Assembly: GCF_019747315.1 (NCBI RefSeq)
Contig: NZ_JAIEQY010000090.1
Location: 1-40,159 of the forward strand
DNA from: Roseococcus sp.
GTDB lineage: Bacteria; Pseudomonadota; Alphaproteobacteria; Acetobacterales; Acetobacteraceae
Length of the DNA stretch: 40,159 nucleotides
Direction of reading: 5' to 3'
This document shows, piece by piece, positions 1 through 8,383 of the stretch (position 1 is its first letter; each line of letters begins with the position of its first letter). The notes beneath the pieces are model-generated. The model made no database searches and was not told where the DNA came from. It worked only from the letters and a program-made list of their open reading frames with translations. A program made the position numbers and the translations under genes.

Positions 1-834
1 GACCTGATGATGCGGCTGATGGCGGATGGCCTGCAGCGCCGCTTCAACAGCCCCTTTGTGGTGGAGAACCGGCCCGGCGGCTCCGCGCGGGTGGCGGCCG
101 CGCATGTCGCGCGCCAGGCGCCGGACGGCTACACCTTCCTGATGGGCACGCCGGGGATCATGGCGCTGAACCCGCTCGTCTTCCGCGAGATGAATTACCG
201 CCCGGCCGACTTCACGCCGATCTCGCTGGTGGGCGGATTGCCCTACGGCCTCATCGTCAACCGCAACCTGCCGGTGACGAATGTGCAGGAGTTGATCGCG
301 CTGGCGCGGCAGCGCGACGGGCGGCTCAACCATGGCTCGACCGGCACCGGCCCGACCTTCGTGCAGAACCTGCTCCAGATCCGCGCAAATGTGCGCTTCG
401 AGAACATCCTCTACCCCGGCACGCCGCCCGCGTTGAATGACCTGTTGCGTGGCGATGTGCATTTCATGTTCGACCTGATGCCGGGAATCATTGGCCAGAT
501 CCGCTCCGGCGATGTGCGCGCGCTGGCGGTGTCGGCGCCGGCCAGGGTTCCCGGCCTCGACAATGTGCCGACGATGCGTGAGGCGGGCGTGCCCGATTTC
601 GATGCGACGAACTGGGTGGGCGTCATCGCCCCCGCGGGCGTGCCGGATGCCATCGCCGACCGCATGAGCGAAGCCATCCAGGAGATCGTCCGCACGCCCG
701 CGGTGAACCAGCGCATCACGGAGCTTGGCGCGATTCCGGTCGGCTCCACCCGGGCCCAGTTCGCGGCGCATATTGCCGGGGAGCAGGCGCTCTGGGCCGA
801 TGTGGCGCAGCGCGCCGGGATCCGGCCGGAATAG
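1..834 (+). CDS. Bug/TctC-family periplasmic solute-binding protein, 5'-truncated by the window edge
   Basis: The frame is open from base 1 to a TAG stop at 832-834. About 277 residues are visible, against roughly 320 in the family, so the signal peptide and first strand lie outside the window. The text PGGSARVAAAHVARQAPDGY is the family's 'PGA.G..g...va.a.PDGYT' core, followed by the hallmark ligand-pocket segments around 'STGTGPT' and the C-terminal 'PAVNQRITELGAIPVG' helix. Bug proteins capture small carboxylates or other small metabolites in the periplasm. No TctA/TctB membrane partners are in view. The next gene starts 55 bp downstream with its own ribosome site, so co-transcription is possible but not shown. 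The ligand cannot be read from sequence. Confidence 0.9.
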   Translation, partial: DLMMRLMADGLQRRFNSPFVVENRPGGSARVAAAHVARQAPDGYTFLMGTPGIMALNPLVFREMNYRPADFTPISLVGGLPYGLIVNRNLPVTNVQELIALARQRDGRLNHGSTGTGPTFVQNLLQIRANVRFENILYPGTPPALNDLLRGDVHFMFDLMPGIIGQIRSGDVRALAVSAPARVPGLDNVPTMREAGVPDFDATNWVGVIAPAGVPDAIADRMSEAIQEIVRTPAVNQRITELGAIPVGSTRAQFAAHIAGEQALWADVAQRAGIRPE

Positions 835-889
835 GACCTCCGTGCGTATTGGCCGCCGCGTTGCCTGAACCCCGACCCAGGAGCCAGCC

Positions 890-1951
890 ATGCCCATCAC
901 CCACGGTCGCCGCGGCCTGCTCGCCGCCCCCGTCCTGCTCGCGGCGCCGGCCGCCGCGCAGCAGCGCAGCCTGACCATCGTGAACAATGGCGGCGCGGTG
1001 GCGGAAGCCTCGCGCCGCGCCTGGTACGAACCCTTCGCGCGGGAGCGCGGCGTGCGTATCGTCGAGGACAGCTGGAGCCAGGAATTCGCGCGCCTGCGCA
1101 CCCAGGTCGAGACGCGCCAGATCCGCTGGGATGTGGTGGAGATCACCTTCAACAACATGGCCGTGGGCTGCGACGAAGGCCTGCTGGAACGGGTGGACTG
1201 GTCGCGGCATTTCGACATCCAGCCCTTCGCCGCGGCGGGTGGTGTTTCCGATTGCGCGGTGCCGATCATGAGCGTGGTCGGCGGGCTGGCCTATGACGCG
1301 GACAAGCTGGGTAATGATCCGCCGCGCTCCTGGGCGGATTTCTGGAACGTCCGCCGCTGGCCCGGGCGCCGGGGCCTGCTGTTCCGGCCGAGCATGGTCG
1401 AGATCGCGCTCATGGCCGACGGCGTGCCCCCGCGCGAGGTGCTGGACGTGCTCAGCGCGCCGGGCGGGGTGGACCGGGCCTTCCGCAAGCTGGACGAGCT
1501 GAAGCCGCATATCCACTGGTGGCGCGCCGGCGCGGAGTCGGTGCAGATCCTCGCCAGTGGCGAGGTCAGCATGGTCTATGCCTGGAACGGACGCATCGCC
1601 GTCGCCAACCAGCAGGACCGGCGCAATCTGCGGATCGCCTTCGAGGCCGGCTTCATCCTTGGGAACCAGTATCTCGCGATCATGCGGGGCAGCCGCAACC
1701 GGGATCTGGCGATTGAATTCATCACCCACGCGGCTTCGGCGGCGCCGCTGGCCGCCTTCTCCCGGCAGATGCAGTACGGCCCGCCCAATGCCGCCGCACT
1801 GCCGCTGCTCGATGATCGCTTCCGCGCCATGCTGCCGCCGGAAAACATGATGCATCTGGCCTATCTCCAGCAGGGTGAGCGCTACCAGCGCTTCTGGCTC
1901 GACAACCTGGATGGGCTGACACAGCGCCTGGCGCGCTGGGCGGCCGGATGA
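890..1951 (+). CDS. ABC transporter periplasmic binding protein, PotD-like
   Basis: This 353-residue protein has an N-terminal export signal containing an Arg-Arg pair (MPITHGRRGLLAAPVLLAAP) that ends at AAAQQ. After it comes a class-II periplasmic binding fold of the spermidine/putrescine type ('TIVNNGGAVAEASRRAWYEPF', later 'SWADFWNV', 'VYAWNGRIAVANQQ'). An AGGAG at 879-883 sits 6 bp before the ATG. Its stop overlaps the following permease start in an ATGA. It is the receptor of the importer encoded by the next genes. Homologues of this type bind polyamines, but also many other small organic cations and amides. Because an amidohydrolase and a DUF1989 protein lie in the same operon, I infer a nitrogen-rich ligand rather than assuming a polyamine. 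Confidence 0.88.
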   Translation: MPITHGRRGLLAAPVLLAAPAAAQQRSLTIVNNGGAVAEASRRAWYEPFARERGVRIVEDSWSQEFARLRTQVETRQIRWDVVEITFNNMAVGCDEGLLERVDWSRHFDIQPFAAAGGVSDCAVPIMSVVGGLAYDADKLGNDPPRSWADFWNVRRWPGRRGLLFRPSMVEIALMADGVPPREVLDVLSAPGGVDRAFRKLDELKPHIHWWRAGAESVQILASGEVSMVYAWNGRIAVANQQDRRNLRIAFEAGFILGNQYLAIMRGSRNRDLAIEFITHAASAAPLAAFSRQMQYGPPNAAALPLLDDRFRAMLPPENMMHLAYLQQGERYQRFWLDNLDGLTQRLARWAAG

Positions 1952-3168
1952 TCCAGCCCGCGCTCGCCCGCGCCTTTGCGCGCGATGAGCGCAGCCGGCG
2001 CAGGCGCAGCCTTGCGATGCTGGCGCCCGCCCTGATCTTCGCGCTGCTGTTCTTCCTGTTGCCCATCGCGGTGTTCCTGCTGCGCGCGGTGGATAATCGC
2101 GAGGTGCATGCGGCCCTGCCCCGCACGGCGGTGGCGATGGCGGCCTGGGACGGCGTGGCGCTCCCCGGCGAGCCTGCCTTCGCGGCGCTGGCAGCCGATC
2201 TGCGCGCCCTGCCGGACCCGATCGCGGCGGCAACCCTGGGCCGCCAGCTCAATGCGCATATGAGCGGGCTGCGCAGCATGGTGGTGCGCGCCGCCGCGCG
2301 ACTGCCGGCGGAGCCGCGGGAGAATTGGCGCGCCACCTTCCTCGCCCTGGACCGGCGCTGGGAGGATCCTGCGGTCTGGACGCTTCTGCGCCATGAAAGC
2401 GGCTGGCTGACGCCCGCCTATCTGCTGGCCGCCCTGGACCGCGAGCGCGGCGAGGCCGGACGCATCCGCGCCGCGCCCCCGGACCGCGCGATCTTTCTCG
2501 ATCTCCTGGCGCGTACATTGTGGATCTGCGCCGCCGTGACGCTGATTTGCGTCGTCATCGCCTTCCCGCTGGCGGTGGTGATGGCCCGCGCCGGGCCGCG
2601 CCTGGGTTCTTGGTTGCTGGTGCTCGTGCTGCTGCCCTTCTGGACCTCCCTCCTGGTGCGCAGCACCGCCTGGATCATCCTGCTGCAGCAGCAGGGGCTG
2701 GTGAACCAGGGGCTGCTCTGGCTGGGCCTGGTCGGAGAGCCTCTGGCGCTGCTCTACAACCGGCTCGGCGTGCTGATCGCGATGACCCATGTGCTGCTGC
2801 CGCTGGCCGTGCTGCCGATGTACAGCGTGATGCGCGGCCTGGACCGGCAAGCGCTGCGGGCGGGGGCGAGCCTGGGCGCGACGCCGCTCCGCGTCTTTCG
2901 CAGCATCTATTTGCCGCAGGTGGCGCCCGGGGTGATTGCCGGCGCCGCGCTCGTCTTCGTCTCGGCGCTTGGCTACTACATCACGCCCGAGCTGGTCGGC
3001 GGGCCGGGGGATCAGATGATCGCCTGGTTCATCGCTTATTTCACGGCGGATTCCGTGAACTGGGGCATGGCCTCGGCCTTGTCGCTCGTGCTGCTTGGCA
3101 CCGTTGCGCTGGCCTATCTCGCGACGGCGCGCGCCGTCGGGCCGCGCCGGCTCAGGCTGCGCGGATGA
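1948..3168 (+). CDS. ABC transporter permease, PotB-like, with a large periplasmic insertion
   Basis: This 406-residue inner-membrane protein is about 110 residues longer than usual PotB (roughly 285-300). The first membrane helix (about residues 24-47, 'LAPALIFALLFFLLPIAVFL') is followed by about 130 mostly hydrophilic residues. The remaining five helices start near residue 190. The cytoplasmic coupling loop that contacts the ATPase is visible as 'GASLGATPLRVFRSIYLPQV'. The ATG overlaps the preceding stop by 4 nt and the TGA overlaps the next ATG, so translational coupling is likely. It forms the channel together with the PotC-like subunit downstream. The extra segment lies in the loop between TM1 and TM2 and may contact the binding protein. 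Confidence 0.9.
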   Translation: MIQPALARAFARDERSRRRRSLAMLAPALIFALLFFLLPIAVFLLRAVDNREVHAALPRTAVAMAAWDGVALPGEPAFAALAADLRALPDPIAAATLGRQLNAHMSGLRSMVVRAAARLPAEPRENWRATFLALDRRWEDPAVWTLLRHESGWLTPAYLLAALDRERGEAGRIRAAPPDRAIFLDLLARTLWICAAVTLICVVIAFPLAVVMARAGPRLGSWLLVLVLLPFWTSLLVRSTAWIILLQQQGLVNQGLLWLGLVGEPLALLYNRLGVLIAMTHVLLPLAVLPMYSVMRGLDRQALRAGASLGATPLRVFRSIYLPQVAPGVIAGAALVFVSALGYYITPELVGGPGDQMIAWFIAYFTADSVNWGMASALSLVLLGTVALAYLATARAVGPRRLRLRG

Positions 3169-3989
3169 GCGGGCCGGTTGCACCCGTGGAGCGATGGGCG
3201 CGGCGGCTGGCGATGGGCTGGGCGGCGCTTGCCGTGCTGTTCCTGGTGGGCCCCCTGCTGGTCGTCGTGCCGTTGTCGCTGACCTCCGGTTCCTTGCTGC
3301 TCTATCCGCTGCCCGGGCTGTCCTGGCGGTGGTACGAAGAGGTGCTGACCGATCCGCTCTGGACCGGCGCCATGCTGAACACGCTGCTCATCGGCCTGCC
3401 GACGACGCTGCTGGCGACGGTGCTGGGCACGCTGGCCGCCTTTGGCTTGCAAGGGCTGCGGTCCCGCTGGCGCCCGGCGCTGATCGGCCTGCTGCTCTCG
3501 CCCCTGGTGCTGCCGGTCATCGTCTATGCCGTCGCGGCCTTCTATTTCTTCGCACGGATCGGGCTGGGCGGCAGCTATGCCGGGCTGATCGTGGCGCACA
3601 CCATCCTCTCCACGCCCTTCGTGATCGTCACGGTGCTGGCGACGCTGGACGGGCTGGACGCCTCCCTCCCGCGCGCGGCGGCCATGCTGGGGGCGCCGCC
3701 GCTCCTGGCCTTCCGGCGCGTCACGCTGCCGCTCATCCTGCCCGGCGTGGCTTCCGGCGCGATCCTCGCCTTCGTCAATTCCTTCGACGAGCTTGTGGTG
3801 ACGCTGTTCCTCGCGGCCCCCGAGCAGCGCACGCTGCCGCGCCAGCTCTGGTCCGGCGTGCAGGAGAGCGTCAGCCCGGCGATCACCGCCGCGGCGGTGG
3901 TGCTGATGGCGGTCTCGATCCTGCTGATGTTGGTCACCGAGGCGCTGCGCCGCCGCGCCGCCCGTCTTGCCGGCCGTTTGGGAGTCTAG
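3165..3989 (+). CDS. ABC transporter permease, PotC-like
   Basis: This 274-residue inner-membrane protein of normal family length has six predicted membrane helices. The first is near residues 15-38. The coupling loop is 'AAAMLGAPPLLAFRRVTLPL' near residue 165. I chose ATG 3165 because it overlaps the upstream stop in the ATGA arrangement used repeatedly in this operon. An open frame extends upstream in the same register, but that part lies inside the PotB-like gene and encodes Arg/Ala-rich shadow sequence. It pairs with the PotB-like subunit and the PotA-like ATPase encoded three genes on. A GGGAG motif at the end of this gene can serve the amidohydrolase start. Confidence 0.9.
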   Translation: MSGPVAPVERWARRLAMGWAALAVLFLVGPLLVVVPLSLTSGSLLLYPLPGLSWRWYEEVLTDPLWTGAMLNTLLIGLPTTLLATVLGTLAAFGLQGLRSRWRPALIGLLLSPLVLPVIVYAVAAFYFFARIGLGGSYAGLIVAHTILSTPFVIVTVLATLDGLDASLPRAAAMLGAPPLLAFRRVTLPLILPGVASGAILAFVNSFDELVVTLFLAAPEQRTLPRQLWSGVQESVSPAITAAAVVLMAVSILLMLVTEALRRRAARLAGRLGV

Positions 3990-3992
3990 GGC

Positions 3993-5462
3993 ATGGACCA
4001 GCCACGCACGATCGCCCTTCAGGGCGAATGGGTCGTCGCCTTTGACGGGCGCGATCATCGCATCATCCGCGACGGCGCCGTCGCCTATCGCGGCGACCGC
4101 ATCGTGGCGGTGGGGCCGGCTGCCGAGATCGTGGCCGATGAGATCATCCCCGGCCGCCGCAAGCTGGTGATGCCGGGCATGATCAGCCTGCACGCCCACC
4201 TGCGCCTCAATGAGGGCTACCGCATGGTGCTGGATGGCGGGCGGCGGGATTTCATGCGGGCCGGGTTCATCAACTATGCCGGCCGGAAGGAGGGCGGCGG
4301 CCCGGCCTTCCTCGACCCGGGCGACCCGGTGGCGGCGCTGCGCTTCTGCATGGCGACGCACCTGCTCTCCGGCGTCACGACCATCCTGGAGATGGATGCC
4401 GGCGCCCCGGATGGCGGCGAATCCTGCGCGGCGCTCGCCGCCGAATGCGGGCTGCGGATGTATTACGCGCCCAACTTCACGGGGGCCGACTACCGGCTGG
4501 GGCCGAAGGGTGAGGCGCGGCTGGTCTGGGATGAGGGCGCAGGGCTGGCCGGGCTGGACCGTGCCCTGGCCTTCGCCGCGCGCCATGACGGCGGGGCGGA
4601 GGGGCGCATCCGGCCGATCCTGGTGCTCAACGAATTCTTCGCCTCGACACCCCGGCTGCGCGCCGCAACGCGAGAGGCCGCCACGCGGCACGGCCTGCGC
4701 ATCACCACCCATTTCTGCGAACAGCTCTATGAATTCCACGAGACGCTGCGGCAGACCGGCCTGACGCCGGCTTTGCTGCTGCAGCAGGAAGGCTTCCTCG
4801 GCCCTGACGTCATCCTCGGCCATGCGCTCTACGTCGCCGGGCACAGCATGGCGGCCTACCCTTATGCGGGGGATCTGGAGACGATCGCCGAGGCGGGCAG
4901 CCACATCGCCCATTGTCCCGTCGCCTATGCCCGGCGCGGCGTGGCCTTCGAGGGCGTGAAGCGCTTCCGCGACGCCGGGATCAATATCGGCCTCGGCACG
5001 GACGCCTTCCCGACCGACATCATCTCGGAGATGCGGATGGCCGCGCTGGTGGGCAAGCTGGTCGAGCGCAACCACGAGGACCCCTCGGCCGCCGATGCCT
5101 TCCGCGCCGGCACGCTGGGCGGCGCCCGCGCACTTGGGCGCGAGGACCTCGGGCGCCTGGCGCCAGGTGCCCGGGCCGACATCGTGGTGGTGGATTTCGA
5201 CAACCTCACCATCGGCCCGGTGCTCGATCCCATCCGCGCGCTGGTCTATTCCGCGACGGGCGACATGGTGGAACGCGTGGTGGTGGACGGCATCACCCGC
5301 GTGGGTGACAAGCGCCTGCTGCCCTGGGACCAGCAGGCGCTGCTGCGCGACGCCGTCGCCTCGGCAGGTCGGGTCTGGGGCGAGTTCGGCGCGCATCACT
5401 GGTCGGGCCGCGCCGTGGAGGAGGTCTTCCCGCCCGCCTTCGCCCCTTGGGATGGCCGATGA
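3993..5462 (+). CDS. Metal-dependent amidohydrolase (chlorohydrolase/cytosine-deaminase type)
   Basis: This 489-residue cytoplasmic enzyme of the amidohydrolase superfamily has all the metal-site elements in order. They are HxH in 'MISLHAHL' (about residue 67), a His in 'ITTHFCEQL' (about 235), a His in 'GHALYVAGHSM' and 'HCPVAY' (about 280-310), and the catalytic Asp in 'LGTDAFPTD' (about 335). The short beta-sandwich at both ends ('IVAVGPAAEIV', 'LAPGARADIVVVDF') is typical of the AtzA/TrzN/SAH-deaminase branch, which deaminates or dechlorinates N-heterocycles and related amines. It sits between permease and ATPase genes of an importer, which strongly suggests the imported compound or an early product is its substrate. 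The stop overlaps the ATPase start (ATGA). Confidence 0.88.
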   Translation: MDQPRTIALQGEWVVAFDGRDHRIIRDGAVAYRGDRIVAVGPAAEIVADEIIPGRRKLVMPGMISLHAHLRLNEGYRMVLDGGRRDFMRAGFINYAGRKEGGGPAFLDPGDPVAALRFCMATHLLSGVTTILEMDAGAPDGGESCAALAAECGLRMYYAPNFTGADYRLGPKGEARLVWDEGAGLAGLDRALAFAARHDGGAEGRIRPILVLNEFFASTPRLRAATREAATRHGLRITTHFCEQLYEFHETLRQTGLTPALLLQQEGFLGPDVILGHALYVAGHSMAAYPYAGDLETIAEAGSHIAHCPVAYARRGVAFEGVKRFRDAGINIGLGTDAFPTDIISEMRMAALVGKLVERNHEDPSAADAFRAGTLGGARALGREDLGRLAPGARADIVVVDFDNLTIGPVLDPIRALVYSATGDMVERVVVDGITRVGDKRLLPWDQQALLRDAVASAGRVWGEFGAHHWSGRAVEEVFPPAFAPWDGR

Positions 5463-6559
5463 CCGAGGCGCCGATCCTGCGTCTGCGCGGTGTCAGCAAG
5501 AGCTATGACGGCCAGGCGCTCGCCGTGCGGGCGCTGGACCTCGACGTCGCGCGGGGCGAGTTCCTCACGCTGCTTGGCCCCTCCGGCTCGGGCAAGACGA
5601 CGACGCTGATGATGCTGGCGGGCTTCGAGACGCCGACCGCGGGAAGCATCGAGCTGGAGGGCCGGCGCGTGGACGGCCTGCCGCCGCATCGCCGCGGGCT
5701 TGGGATGGTGTTCCAGAACTACGCGCTGTTTCCGCACATGACCGTGGCACAGAACATTGCCTTCCCGCTCTCGGTGCGCCGCACGCCGCAGGTCGAGGCC
5801 ATGCGCCTGGTGGCCGAGGCGGTGGAGCTGGTCGGGCTCTCCGGGCTGGCCGACCGGCACCCCGGCCAATTGTCGGGCGGGCAGCAGCAGCGTGTGGCGC
5901 TGGCGCGCGCGCTGGTCTTCCGCCCACCCCTCGTGCTGCTGGACGAGCCGCTGGGCGCGCTCGACCGCCAATTGCGGGAGCGGATGCAGATCGAGCTGAA
6001 GCGGCTGCATGCCAGCCTCGGCGTCACGATGATCTACGTCACGCATGACCAGGAGGAGGCGATGGCGATGTCGGACCGCGTCGCCGTGTTCCACGAGGGG
6101 CGCGTGCAGCAGGTGGCCCCGCCGGCCGAACTCTATGCGGCACCCGCAAGCCTCTTCGTCGCGGGCTTCGTCGGCGAGGGCAACCGGATCGAGGGCGTGG
6201 TGACGGCGCGCGAGGGCCCTGTGCTCCAGGTGGCGGTGGATGGGCTGCCGGGGCTGGTCGCGCTGGCGGCCGATGCGGCGGGCCCGGGCGAGCGGGTCGC
6301 CATCGCCGTGCGGCCGGAGCGGATCCGCCTGGGGGCCGACGCCCACGCGGCCGACAACCGCGTGACCGGCCGGCTGACCGACCTGATCTTCGTAGGGGAT
6401 CGCTTGCGCGGGCATTGCGCGCTGCCACGCGGCCGCGAGCTGGTCTTCAAGCGGCCCAATGACGGTGGCGCGCTGCCGGAACGCGGTGACATGTTGGAAC
6501 TGGGCTGGGCGCGAAGCGATGCACGCGCATGGCAAGTCGAGACAGGAGGAAGCGAATGA
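5459..6559 (+). CDS. ABC transporter ATP-binding protein, PotA-like
   Basis: This 366-residue ATPase has Walker A GPSGSGKTT at about residue 40, Q-loop 'VFQNYALFP', signature LSGGQQQR, Walker B 'LVLLDEPLGALD' and switch His 'VTHDQEEA'. A TOBE domain follows from about residue 240. I chose ATG 5459 because it overlaps the amidohydrolase stop in ATGA. An in-frame ATG at 5447 would add four residues but lies within the upstream gene. It energises the permease pair encoded upstream. Its own stop overlaps the start of the DUF1989 gene, keeping transport and catabolic genes translationally linked. Confidence 0.93.
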   Translation: MTEAPILRLRGVSKSYDGQALAVRALDLDVARGEFLTLLGPSGSGKTTTLMMLAGFETPTAGSIELEGRRVDGLPPHRRGLGMVFQNYALFPHMTVAQNIAFPLSVRRTPQVEAMRLVAEAVELVGLSGLADRHPGQLSGGQQQRVALARALVFRPPLVLLDEPLGALDRQLRERMQIELKRLHASLGVTMIYVTHDQEEAMAMSDRVAVFHEGRVQQVAPPAELYAAPASLFVAGFVGEGNRIEGVVTAREGPVLQVAVDGLPGLVALAADAAGPGERVAIAVRPERIRLGADAHAADNRVTGRLTDLIFVGDRLRGHCALPRGRELVFKRPNDGGALPERGDMLELGWARSDARAWQVETGGSE

Positions 6560-7155
6560 ACGAAATCACCATCCCCGCCCGGCGCGGCAAGGCCCTGCGC
6601 CTGCGAGCAGGCCAGTGCGTGGACGTCGTCAACACACATGGCGAGCAGGTGGTGGACACCTGGGCCTTCCATGCCGAGGACGCCAGCGAGTTCATGTCCA
6701 TGGAGCACAGCCGCGCCGGCATGCTGCGCCTGATCCCCCGGCCCGGCGACACGCTGCTGAGCAATCGCCGCCGCCCCATCCTCACCATGGTCGAGGACAA
6801 TTCGGGCGGCATCCACGACACGCTGATCGCGGCCTGCGACCGCTGGCGGTATGAAGGGCTGGGCGTGGCCGGATATCACGACAATTGCCAGGATAATCTC
6901 TGGGCCGCGATGCAGGAGATTGGCTTCGTCATCGGTGAGACGCCAAGCCCCTTGAACCTCTTCATGAACATCCCGGTCGGTGCGGATGGCAGCGTGTCCT
7001 TCGAGGCGCCGGTCTCGACGCCAGGCAGCTTCGTTCGGCTGCGCGCGGAGATGGATCTGGTGATGGCGTTCTCCGCCTGCCCGCAGGATATCCTGCCGAT
7101 CAATGGCCGCAGCTGCTGTCCAACCGAAGCGCATCTGCGGCTGGCGGGTGGGTAG
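6556..7155 (+). CDS. DUF1989 / urea carboxylase-associated family protein
   Basis: This 199-residue protein carries the DUF1989 landmarks in order: 'EHSRAGMLRL' (about residue 53), 'GDTLLSNRRRPILT', 'GIHDTLIAACD' (about 92), 'HDNCQDNL' (about 112), 'PLNLFMNIPV' (about 134) and 'MAFSACPQDILPING' (about 172). Family members include the carboxyguanidine deiminase subunits CgdA/CgdB, which act between guanidine carboxylase and allophanate hydrolase. Others are annotated only as urea carboxylase-associated. Here there is one copy and no urea/guanidine carboxylase or allophanate hydrolase in the window, so that pathway is not demonstrated. ATG 6556 overlaps the ATPase stop, and a strong GGAGGAAG precedes it. 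It ends the operon. I infer hydrolytic C-N chemistry on the imported compound. Confidence 0.85.
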   Translation: MNEITIPARRGKALRLRAGQCVDVVNTHGEQVVDTWAFHAEDASEFMSMEHSRAGMLRLIPRPGDTLLSNRRRPILTMVEDNSGGIHDTLIAACDRWRYEGLGVAGYHDNCQDNLWAAMQEIGFVIGETPSPLNLFMNIPVGADGSVSFEAPVSTPGSFVRLRAEMDLVMAFSACPQDILPINGRSCCPTEAHLRLAGG

Positions 7156-7672
7156 GGCGTCAATCGGCGTCCATGGCCCTTCACCCTGCGGCGCGTAGCC
7201 ATGTGCCGGCGGGGGCGCCAATGTCAGCACGGAGCTGCTTCGGCAGGGCCTTGGCGATCGCGGTCAACCCCGACGCGCCCGTGACGCTTGATGCCCGCTT
7301 TGTGTTGAGCATGCCGGCTACCAAGCAGCGCCATGTGTGGGTGCTGCGCTCCGTCGTTGATGTGCAATCGCCCCGGCCTTCGAACGGCACCCAGCTTGGC
7401 AAGGCCGATCAAAGCCCCGGTTCACCTCCGGGTGATGGCACTCCACCGTCACCTTCACCGTCGATATCCGTGCAGCCGGATGACCTTGTTCCACGAGAGC
7501 GGCGCGATCCAGGGCAGCGGCCATTGAGGGTGATCATGGACTGAGGTTGCAATCTCAGTATTGTCAATAATTGGCACACAGTGAATCTTATTTGTTTGTC
7601 TTTTGATCGCGCTCCGGCAGTGGCATCTCCTCCTCCGCACGAACGACGTGCCCGCAACCCGCCGGAGGCCCG
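7156..7672. other. Intergenic region, no recognisable gene
   Basis: These 517 bp contain several short open frames on both strands, but none resembles a protein family I recognise and none has coherent start signals. The last part (about 7545-7615) is clearly AT-richer than its surroundings and contains TTGTCA-like and TTATTT-like hexamers. It is the probable promoter region of the downstream gene. A decayed gene or insertion sequence is possible for 7180-7530 but could not be identified. Confidence 0.5.
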
Positions 7673-8305
7673 ATGCACATCACCTACCTCTTCGATCCGC
7701 TATGCGGCTGGTGCTATGGCGCCTCGCCGGTGCTGGAGAAGATCGCCTCAGAGGCGGCGTTTGAGTTGGATCTGGTGCCGGCTGGCCTGTTCGCCGGCGA
7801 CGGCGCTCGGCCGATGGATGCCAATTTCGCCGACTATGCCTGGTCCAACGACCAGCGGATTTCGCGCCTGACCGGCCAAGTCTTCAGCGAGGATTACCGG
7901 CGTCAGGTCCTGGCGGATAGCACGCGGCTTTTCGATTCCGGGCCGGCGACCCTGGCGCTCGCTGCCGTCGCGGTCACCGCGCCGGCGCGTGAGTTGGAAG
8001 CGCTGAAGGCCATCCAACTCGCCCGCTATGTGGAAGGCCGCGATACGACGGATCCGGCCGTACTCGCCAAGGTGCTGGCACAGCTCGGCCTGGACGACGC
8101 GGCCACGCGCCTGAGCGCACCTGATGGCGCCATGCTCGACTTCTACCGCCAGCGAATTCAGGGCGGGCGCGCGACCATGCGAAAGTTCGGCATCAACGGC
8201 GTTCCCGCGCTGCTCGTCGGCGGGCCGGACGGTCAGCGCCTTGTGCCCGCGAACGCGCTTTTTTCGGACGCCGAAGGCCTCCTCGCCGGCCTCCGGGCCG
8301 CCTGA
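7673..8305 (+). CDS. DsbA-family thioredoxin-fold oxidoreductase (FrnE-like, cytoplasmic)
   Basis: This 210-residue protein has a thioredoxin-fold active site CGWC at residues 11-14 in 'LFDPLCGWCYGASPVLEKI', a helical insertion (about 60-150), and the cis-Pro segment 'FGINGVPALLVGG' near residue 178. No signal peptide is present, so it probably acts in the cytoplasm, like FrnE/2-hydroxychromene-2-carboxylate isomerase-type DsbA relatives. GGAGG stands 5 bp before the ATG. It precedes a Tat-exported MBL-fold gene by 78 bp in the same direction. The local setting of oxidoreductases suggests thiol/redox homeostasis. A GST-kappa-like isomerase role cannot be excluded. Confidence 0.85.
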   Translation: MHITYLFDPLCGWCYGASPVLEKIASEAAFELDLVPAGLFAGDGARPMDANFADYAWSNDQRISRLTGQVFSEDYRRQVLADSTRLFDSGPATLALAAVAVTAPARELEALKAIQLARYVEGRDTTDPAVLAKVLAQLGLDDAATRLSAPDGAMLDFYRQRIQGGRATMRKFGINGVPALLVGGPDGQRLVPANALFSDAEGLLAGLRAA

Positions 8306-8383
8306 TCCTCCGCGGCCCCAAACGCTGAGCGTTGCCGGGCCCGCCATTTCCTCCACGACCTCGTTTCAATCAGGAGATCACCC

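Noticed and set aside
1882-3183. Minus-strand open frame opposite the first PotB-like gene
   Set aside because: Gln/His/Arg-rich with no motif. The plus-strand permease with membrane helices explains the region.
3114-5399. Open frame of 761 codons on the minus strand
   Set aside because: It lies opposite the PotC-like and amidohydrolase genes and consists of low-complexity Arg/His/Asp/Gln-rich text, so it is a shadow.
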